DNA from: Darksidea phi
Lineage: Eukaryota; Ascomycota; Dothideomycetes; Pleosporales; Lentitheciaceae
Direction: 5' to 3'
Length of the DNA stretch: 13,870 nucleotides
Assembly (NCBI GenBank): GCA_030770425.1
Contig: JASJFT010000440.1
Coordinates: forward strand, 1 to 13,870
Below are positions 8,393 through 13,870 of this stretch, one piece after another; position 1 is the stretch's first letter, and every line of letters begins with the position of its first letter. Under the pieces are notes generated by a model. That model was given only the letters and a program-made list of their open reading frames with translations, ran no database searches and was not told where the DNA came from. Made by a program: the position numbers and the translations under genes.

Positions 8393-8856
8393 ACATATGA
8401 CACTTCGGTTGTAGTTGAAATTCCGTACTCGTTCTCGTATTCTGTCCCATCGGCTGTCGGCTTTGGACCCCCGACCTGTTGACCGTTATCATAGGAACAC
8501 CAACCCTGCACACTCCCACTCCGTTAAGATAATTTCTCGCACTTTACGCGTGGATCTTGTGGCTGAGGGAGCAGCTAACCACATGCGTTATCAAACTGCG
8601 AGAATGGCCTCGACCAATCCTAAGCGAGGTGCCGGGGTCGCGAGGTTGCATTGTCCACGGACGACCATTTCGAGCATGAATAACCAAATGGGGGAACATT
8701 ATAGACGCCAGGATCAGCCATAGCTGACTCGGCTGCATCAAGATGATACGAGCTCTCGCGTACACGGACGGATATTTGATGGCTGTGCTGATGCCTGAGG
8801 GATGGTGAGCCTCCTTATTTGACATATCGTAAATTGCCCACCTACATACAATGGAC

Positions 8857-8863
8857 TATATAG
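8857..8863 (+). promoter_or_regulatory. TATA-like element of the RTA1-like gene
   Basis: TATATAG lies 168 bp before the ATG, inside an imperfect palindrome (ATGG...CCAT arms). It is followed by a CT-rich, ATG-free stretch that would form the leader. An ATG at 8851, just upstream of it, would begin a 32-codon frame but is probably not transcribed. Confidence 0.4.
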
Positions 8864-9030
8864 ACCATTTGGAAACACTCGCATTCGCAACTATCATCTT
8901 AGATAAAATCTCATTCCATATTCCATACCTACTTTCGTTCCGTGTTTAATATCCTCCATTTTCGAGCTTCCAATTCATAGCAGCGTCTCTCCAGCTATCT
9001 GAGAGAATATTACTCACCCACAGTCTTATC

Positions 9031-9958
9031 ATGGCAGCAAAAGATAATGATCTATACCATTACACGCCCTCAAAAGTAGCCGCCATAATCTTTGCCGTAC
9101 TCTTCGGCATCTCGACTCTTCTCCATATTTATCAATCGCTTATCCAAAATGGAAGGAAAGCCTGGTGTACGTACCATATTCCTAAGAACCACGTAGCCTC
9201 TCTTCCTCTAGAACCCTTCTAACACACCTCTTTTAGTCATGACAGCCTTCCTCGTCGGCGCCCTCTTTGAAGTAGTCGGTTACAGTGCCCGCATCCAATC
9301 CGCCTCTGATCTCCTCGCCCGCACGCCTTTCATAATCCAAACACTGCTCATCCTCCTAGCCCCTGCGCTCATGGCCGCTACCATCTACATGATCTTGGGC
9401 CGCATCATCCAACTCACATCCGGCGAGAAATTCAGTATCATACGCCGCACCTGGCTCACTAAAATTTTCGTCTTGGGCGACGTATTATCCTTTATCGCAC
9501 AGGGTATCGGTGGTGGCATGATCACGAACAACAACGGTACCATCCAGGAGCAGATGGATAGACAGAAGTTGGGAAAGAACGTTATCCTGATAGGCTTGTG
9601 GATCCAGATCGTCTTCTTCGGGCTATTCATGGTTGTAGCAATACTCTTCCAGTTCCGTGGACGCCAACACTTCAGGAAACTTCCAGTGGGGCTGGGGTGG
9701 GAGAAGCACATGTACACGCTCTACGGTGTCTCTTTCCTCATCCTCGTGCGAAGTCTGTTTAGGGTGATTGAGTATATCCAAGGTGTCGATGGCTATCTGT
9801 ACACCCATGAAGTGTTTTTGTACATCTTCGACGCGTTGCTTATCCTCATTGCTATGACTGCAATGAACGTGGTGCACCCTGCCGATATTGCGCGCTTGTT
9901 GAAAGAGAAGGAGGACTTTGGAGGTGGGTCGGAGATGGAGAGATTGGGAAGTGCGTAG
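9031..9958 (+). CDS. RTA1-family lipid-translocating membrane protein
   Basis: Exons 9031-9166 and 9237-9958 flank a 70-nt intron (donor GTACGT, branch TTCTAACAC, acceptor TTTTAG) and encode 285 aa. Seven hydrophobic segments lie at about residues 16-36, 47-63, 76-98, 119-141, 158-180, 201-219 and 236-256, the fold of the fungal RTA1/RTM1 family. Family signatures are present: FLVGALFEVVGYSAR in helix 2, LLAPALMAATIYM in helix 3, VRSLFRVIEYIQG in helix 6, then HEVFLYIFDALLI and HPADI at the end of helix 7. Members act in plasma or ER membranes, where they move sphingoid bases or modify resistance to azoles, 7-aminocholesterol and similar compounds. No signal peptide is needed. The C-terminal tail is short and charged. 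Divergent placement beside an Upc2-like regulator suggests co-control, but this is not shown by the sequence. Confidence 0.93.
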
Positions 9959-10463
9959 AGACAGGAGTTTTTTATGCTGGGCGTCACTAATAGGGCCGGG
10001 GAACCATGACGGTATAGAGCGGTATTAACGATTTGGAGTTGGTGTTTTGTTATTTCTGTAGACTGTACTTTTATACGTGGTATGCCGTTATCTGCGCTTA
10101 GCCACAATAGAAATACAGTATTCGTTCGTATACATTGAACATCTAGGTATTCGACGATCTCGCTTGCCTCTCCTCCGCCCGGGCTGTCATTACAAAGAAA
10201 GGCAATATATGCGCGCGTTTGACTTATTCTACGCATTACATATCCTGGTGACCCTCATGGGGCGATAATATAGCGACTGCATCATCAGATGCGTCTAACT
10301 GCCATGCAGAAAGGATAGTTGCAACGAAAGGGAAGGATGTAGCTATTTCCCTTACCATGTCTTACGACCCTTCGGCGCCTGCAGATGTACTTTCAGGAAT
10401 ATATTATTCTACAAATGTACATGTGTATCTTACAATAGCCTCTCTGGCTGTAGCCAACTTGAT
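9959..10463. other. Convergent intergenic region (3' ends of RTA1-like and ProRS genes)
   Basis: No gene is seen in this roughly 500-bp AT-rich stretch. It receives the 3' ends of the plus-strand RTA1-like gene and the minus-strand synthetase. Short ORFs on both strands have no recognisable content. Confidence 0.55.
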
Positions 10464-12292
10464 CTACAACTTTTTCAACAGATCCAGCGCCTCACTCCTC
10501 ACACTCTCGAGCTTGACATCTTTCTTCACTCCCAATTGCCGACACTGCACCTCAACCTCCCTCTTCTCCCTCCAACTCTTTCCCATAACCACAAGCACCG
10601 GATAGCCAATCAAATCCGCATCATTTAGCTTCCATGCCATCCTCTTGATAGGCCGATCGTCTAGTACCACATCGATTTCCTCCTGCCCGTATTTCCCCAC
10701 TAATGTATCGTATACCTGCAGATTGTCCTCTTCTGCGATTTGCGGAGTGGTGATTACAATGATTTGGTATGGCGCAATGACCCTAGGCCAGTTCAACCCT
10801 CGTTCATCCGCTAGTAGAGAGGTGATGGCGCCAATTAGTCTCGAAACGCCGATTCCGTGGCAACCCATATGCATTGCTTCCTTCTGTTTCTTGTCTGGAA
10901 TAGCGACGAGCGCTTGGAGCGGATCGCTGTAGCGGGTGCCAAGGTGGAAGGTGTGGCCTACCTCTATGGCTCTTTGGACCGAGAGTTTGCCAGATTCGCA
11001 GTGGGGGCAGGAATCGCCGGGTTTAGTGATAGTGAGGTCATAAGCTAGCTCATTCGATGTGTCCGGTGATATAGACTGATCGTAAATATTTACTGTGGAA
11101 CTTGTTTTCGCAAGAAGGGAGTGGAGCGTGGCGGCCTCTATGCCCGTGTCTAGATCCTCCTGGGCTTTCCTGACAGCGTGTAGGTTGACGTATTCGGATA
11201 TGTGATCCCAAGTTGGGTTTTGATTGTTGGGGAGATCTGAAGGCCGTGATATGTGAATTTTAATCGCCTTACTTCGGTCTAGGCTTACGCCTGTGAACAC
11301 TAGTGGTGGTCGTTCGTTATGGGCGGATACAAAGGATGACTTCTTCTTCACAAGTTCCTCGTTCGCTATGTAATCGCATGAATCGCATGACCAGACATTA
11401 TCTTCCCCTTTGGAAGAGACGAAGTGATACTCGTGGCTGAGCTTACCGCCCATATTCCCTGAGTCGGCATCTGCAACGAGGTATGGGAGCTTGAGCTCAT
11501 CGAACAGATTTTTGTAGGCTTGTCGCACCAGTTCGTACGTTGCGAGCGCATTTTCATGCGAGTAGTCGAATGTGTACAGATCCTTCATCAAGAACTCTTT
11601 CGCGCGGAGCAAGCCTTGCCTGGGTCTTCGCTCGTCACGATACTTGCGTCCTATCTGGTACAACCGAAGCGGCAAGTCCTTGTACGAATGAACCATGCTG
11701 GCTACAAGAGATGTGATTTCTTCTTCATGAGTAGGGGAGAGAAGGAAGCCAGATTCTTTACGGTCCTTTACCCGAAGGAGTTCTGAGTTCGCCGAGTAAC
11801 GACCAGATTGCTTCCACAATGCTTCCGTAGTGATGGATGACAGAGCAAGTTTCGATGCACCGATGGAGTGCATATGCTTGTCTATTAGATTTTCCAGCTT
11901 GCTCTGGACGCGGAGACCTAGAGGAAGGAGGTGAAAGACTCCTGAATGCGCCTACACGTATTAGGTGTGAGGTGTAGGAGGATGAAGGAGATGTCATACT
12001 TGGCGGAGGAAGCCACCTCGGACGAGAAGTGCGTGAGAGTCATCTAAGGAACAGTTAACATGTAGTATTGTCGCTCCGCTCGGATATTTGACCTTGCTCT
12101 CCGTCTTGAGGTGCGATACCTCCGGTTGGTGCCCAGAAATTCGACAGACGATTCCTTGAATCAGTCTGCAGGGCCAATTAGCGCATTGTAGAGTTGGAGA
12201 ATACGTCTACCCACCGCTAAAAACCTAGCATCCCGATATGCTCGCCCGGATAACTTCTTTCGACTCGCCTCTCGCCATACATGCGCCCTCAT
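10464..12292 (-). CDS. AIM10: Mitochondrial prolyl-tRNA synthetase (class II)
   Basis: Four exons are inferred: 12292-12215, 12165-12093, 12043-12000 and 11951-10464. The introns are 49, 49 and 48 nt and all phases are consistent, giving 560 aa. The internal joins are well supported because they restore family sequence: NRLSNFWAPTGGI, then DSHALLVRGGFLRQ, then AHSGVFHLLPLGLRVQSKLE (motif 1). The enzyme charges mitochondrial tRNA-Pro. The ProRS TxE motif (SPTHEEE) is at about 139-141, motif 2 RDE at 170-172, and motif 3 GCHGIGVSR at 428-436. An anticodon-binding domain follows from VIAPYQIIVITT. Cys pairs at 254/257 and 380/383 frame about 120 residues, shorter than the editing insertion of bacterial ProRS. 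The first exon (MRAHVWREASRKK, basic, transit-peptide-like) and its GTGGGT donor are the least certain part. The gene diverges from uL10m. Confidence 0.9.
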
Positions 12293-12591
12293 TGGCGGCC
12301 ACGAAGCCTGTCAATACCGATGAGGCTATCCTAGGAAGTGAACAGCACCAAATCCCGATAATATATAAGAAGAAAGAAAAGTAACTGAGCGGAAGGACAA
12401 CTGATGGCGTAGATCCGCACGGCAAGACCGCCGCTGAAATGAGGATGGCGCACGGACCACGAAACTTCTCCAGCTCGCCGAAAGATTTCTAGACAACCTC
12501 TCATCATCGCAACCTTGCACATTGAGTACATATCACGTAGGTCCTTGTCCCAATTCCTTCTTCCTTATATATTTACTCATTCCAGACTAGA
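12293..12591. promoter_or_regulatory. Bidirectional promoter between mitochondrial ProRS and uL10m
   Basis: Only 299 bp separate the two divergent start codons. TATATAAG (12362-12369) sits about 70 bp from the synthetase start when read on its strand as a TATA-rich element. A second TATATAT element (about 12565-12571) lies just before the uL10m start. Both products serve mitochondrial translation, so co-regulation is likely but inferred. Confidence 0.6.
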
Positions 12592-13614
12592 ATGCCGCCT
12601 CGCATAAGACTCCGGCCACGCGCCGTTTGCCTTCATGTAACACACCATTCGCATCCCCTCAGCGCAACCTACGCTTCCCTCGCAACCGCAACAACACCAG
12701 CACCGCCAATTGAGCAAGCTGTACGATCTGTACCACCAGTTCTCCGCTACCCTCCCACACAACCCCCGTCTCACAAGCCACCGGAGGTCCGCAAAACGCA
12801 GCTCCACCGACAGTACCAATCACTTCTGAAGTCCTCGCCTTTGATTCTCCTCTTCCAACACAATAATGTCAAAGCGGTCGAACTGATGGGCATACGGCGT
12901 GAATTGGCGATCGCGCTAGGGAAGGTAGACGCTGAAAGGGCGAAAAACGGGCAGGAGCTTTATGCAGATCAGATCAAGATACAAGTCATTCAGACAGGCA
13001 TCTTCGCCAGTGCATTACGAGTCGTAGAGTTCTTCAACCCAGAAGAGTCGATACTAGGTCATGCACAACACCCTACGGACCCGCGAACGCCTACAAGCGC
13101 GCAAATTCCCCAGACGACGAACTCGCCCGAAGACGAGCGCTTCAAACACGGCTTAAGCAAGCGTGCCTGGGAAATTGCGTCAAACCGGAAACTCAAAACC
13201 GAACTTGAGCCCCTCCTCTCCGGTCCCCTCGCCATCGTAGCCTTCCCCGCCGTCTCACCGCAACACCTGAAGACTGTCCTCTCAATCCTTTCACCCTCCC
13301 CTGATTTCCCCGCGCCAAGACGAAAAGCGAATCCGGATTTCTACGAACCTGCTGTGCAAGCTGGACTACAGAAAATGATGCTATTGGGCGCGAGGGTGGA
13401 GGGGAAGGTGTTTGATATGGATGGCACAAAGTGGGTTGGTGGGATCGACGGTGGAATCGATGGGCTCCGAGCACAGCTTGTGCATGTGCTGCAAGGTGTT
13501 GGTGGGTCACTTACAGGTGCGTTGGAGGGCGCTAGCAGGAGTTTGTACTTTACGGTAGAGGGAAGGAGAATGGACATGGAGGAGAAGGAGAACCCGACAA
13601 AGAAAGAAGAATAG
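12592..13614 (+). CDS. MRPL11: Mitochondrial large-subunit ribosomal protein uL10m
   Basis: A single exon of 340 aa from ATG 12592 to TAG 13612-13614. Residues 1-35 are Arg/His/Ala-rich with almost no acidic residues, a plausible mitochondrial targeting sequence. The following proline-rich stretch and the YQSLLKSSPLILLFQHNNVKAVELMGIRRELAIAL region (about 85-120) match fungal uL10m, the stalk-base protein that anchors the L7/L12-type stalk and helps recruit translation factors. The later part has GPLAIVAFPAVSP, as in the uL10 fold, then a region around LLGARVEGKVFD. A polar insertion (about 160-190) rich in Pro, Thr and Gln is typical of fungal versions. The C-terminus is charged. It is transcribed away from the mitochondrial ProRS gene from a shared promoter. 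Confidence 0.88.
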   Translation: MPPRIRLRPRAVCLHVTHHSHPLSATYASLATATTPAPPIEQAVRSVPPVLRYPPTQPPSHKPPEVRKTQLHRQYQSLLKSSPLILLFQHNNVKAVELMGIRRELAIALGKVDAERAKNGQELYADQIKIQVIQTGIFASALRVVEFFNPEESILGHAQHPTDPRTPTSAQIPQTTNSPEDERFKHGLSKRAWEIASNRKLKTELEPLLSGPLAIVAFPAVSPQHLKTVLSILSPSPDFPAPRRKANPDFYEPAVQAGLQKMMLLGARVEGKVFDMDGTKWVGGIDGGIDGLRAQLVHVLQGVGGSLTGALEGASRSLYFTVEGRRMDMEEKENPTKKEE

Positions 13615-13778
13615 AATCTTTGAAAACATGTATAAACGGTTGGCTGAGCATTACGTATGTATATGGTACATGTATCAATAGAGTTTGGATATCGAGCCAC
13701 GATGCTCTTCGACCTGGAGCTCTTCCTCCACCTTCCATGCAAGCGTCCTTTCATGCAAACACCGAAGCCTCATCTACA
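13615..13778 (+). other. 3' flank of uL10m
   Basis: AT-rich at first, with ACATGTATAAAC and GTACATGTATCAATAG strings suitable for a 3' UTR and polyadenylation region. No gene seen before the G run. Confidence 0.5.
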
Positions 13779-13792
13779 GGGGGGGGGGGGGG

Positions 13793-13843
<51 letters not shown>

Positions 13844-13870
13844 CGGGGGGGGGGGGGGGGGGGGGGGGGG
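13779..13870. repeat. 92-base poly-G end with two C interruptions
   Basis: Runs of 14, 50 and 26 G are separated by single C at 13793 and 13844, reaching the last base of the window. A G homopolymer of this length at a contig tip is most easily explained as a sequencing or assembly artefact (dark-cycle G calls). A genuine homopolymer that stopped assembly is the alternative. Confidence 0.85.

Larger units (their letters stand above)
8057..9030. promoter_or_regulatory. Divergent intergenic region between the Upc2-like regulator and the RTA1-like gene
   Basis: This 974-bp region carries both promoters. I see no gene in it; the ORFs at 8159-8377 and 8415-8723 lack recognisable features. Its right part (8864-9030) is C/T-rich and has no ATG, as expected of the RTA1-like leader. 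Discrete sites are listed separately. Confidence 0.65.

Noticed and set aside
8415..8723. Plus-strand 102-codon ORF in the divergent promoter
   Set aside because: Composition is Arg/His/Ser-rich without recognisable motifs or splice context, and it sits between two well-supported divergent genes.
8851..8949. 32-codon upstream ORF before the RTA1-like gene
   Set aside because: Its ATG lies before the likely TATA element, so it is probably not in the mRNA.
11935..11965. Apparent frameshift in motif 1 of the prolyl-tRNA synthetase, first explained as a deletion between short repeats
   Set aside because: A 48-nt intron (11952-11999) with donor GTATGA and acceptor GTGTAG joins GGFLRQ to AHSGVFHLL in frame, so no lesion is needed.

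Overview
The window looks like nuclear DNA of a filamentous ascomycete. A Pleosporales-type Dothideomycete is my best guess, but this is inferred from gene style rather than any marker. The protein genes carry short introns, mostly 48-70 nt, with GTAAGT/GTGAGC/GTATGC-type donors, CTAAC-like branch sites and CAG/TAG acceptors. The gene families are also ascomycete: an Upc2-type zinc-cluster regulator, an RTA1 lipid-translocating protein, and fungal mitochondrial ribosomal proteins. The right end is a 92-base G run, so the window probably ends at a contig edge.

Layout, left to right. A possible terminal exon lies at the left edge (124-352, +, weak). A four-exon gene of unknown function is on the minus strand (616-2770), preceded by a 760-nt stretch with no ATG on the sense strand that I read as a long 5' leader. 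An AT-rich intergenic stretch follows (about 3534-4260). Then comes mitochondrial ribosomal protein uL23m (4478-5161, +). A decayed Spartan (SPRTN)-type DNA-protein-crosslink metalloprotease lies on the minus strand (5295-6279); it is broken by stops and at least one frameshift, so no ORF list shows it. A Zn2Cys6 regulator with an Upc2-like C-terminal domain follows (6280-8056, -). A 974-bp divergent promoter region separates it from an RTA1-family seven-helix membrane protein (9031-9958, +). Last are mitochondrial prolyl-tRNA synthetase (10464-12292, -), a 299-bp bidirectional promoter, and mitochondrial ribosomal protein uL10m (12592-13614, +).

Three of the six confident genes (uL23m, mitochondrial ProRS, uL10m) serve mitochondrial translation, and two of them share one short divergent promoter. 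The Upc2-like regulator and the RTA1 protein also diverge from a common region and may form a sterol or drug-response pair, but that link is inference. The most notable hidden item is the SPRTN pseudogene. It retains several signatures (GNGHG, ITIYHTF, SPPYF, ECGGT and a C-terminal CPIC...HLDLVH zinc finger), while other conserved codons have become stops. Several of these changes, judged against family consensus, fit the CpA-to-TpA pattern of repeat-induced point mutation.

I saw no tRNA, rRNA, CRISPR array, or intact transposon.
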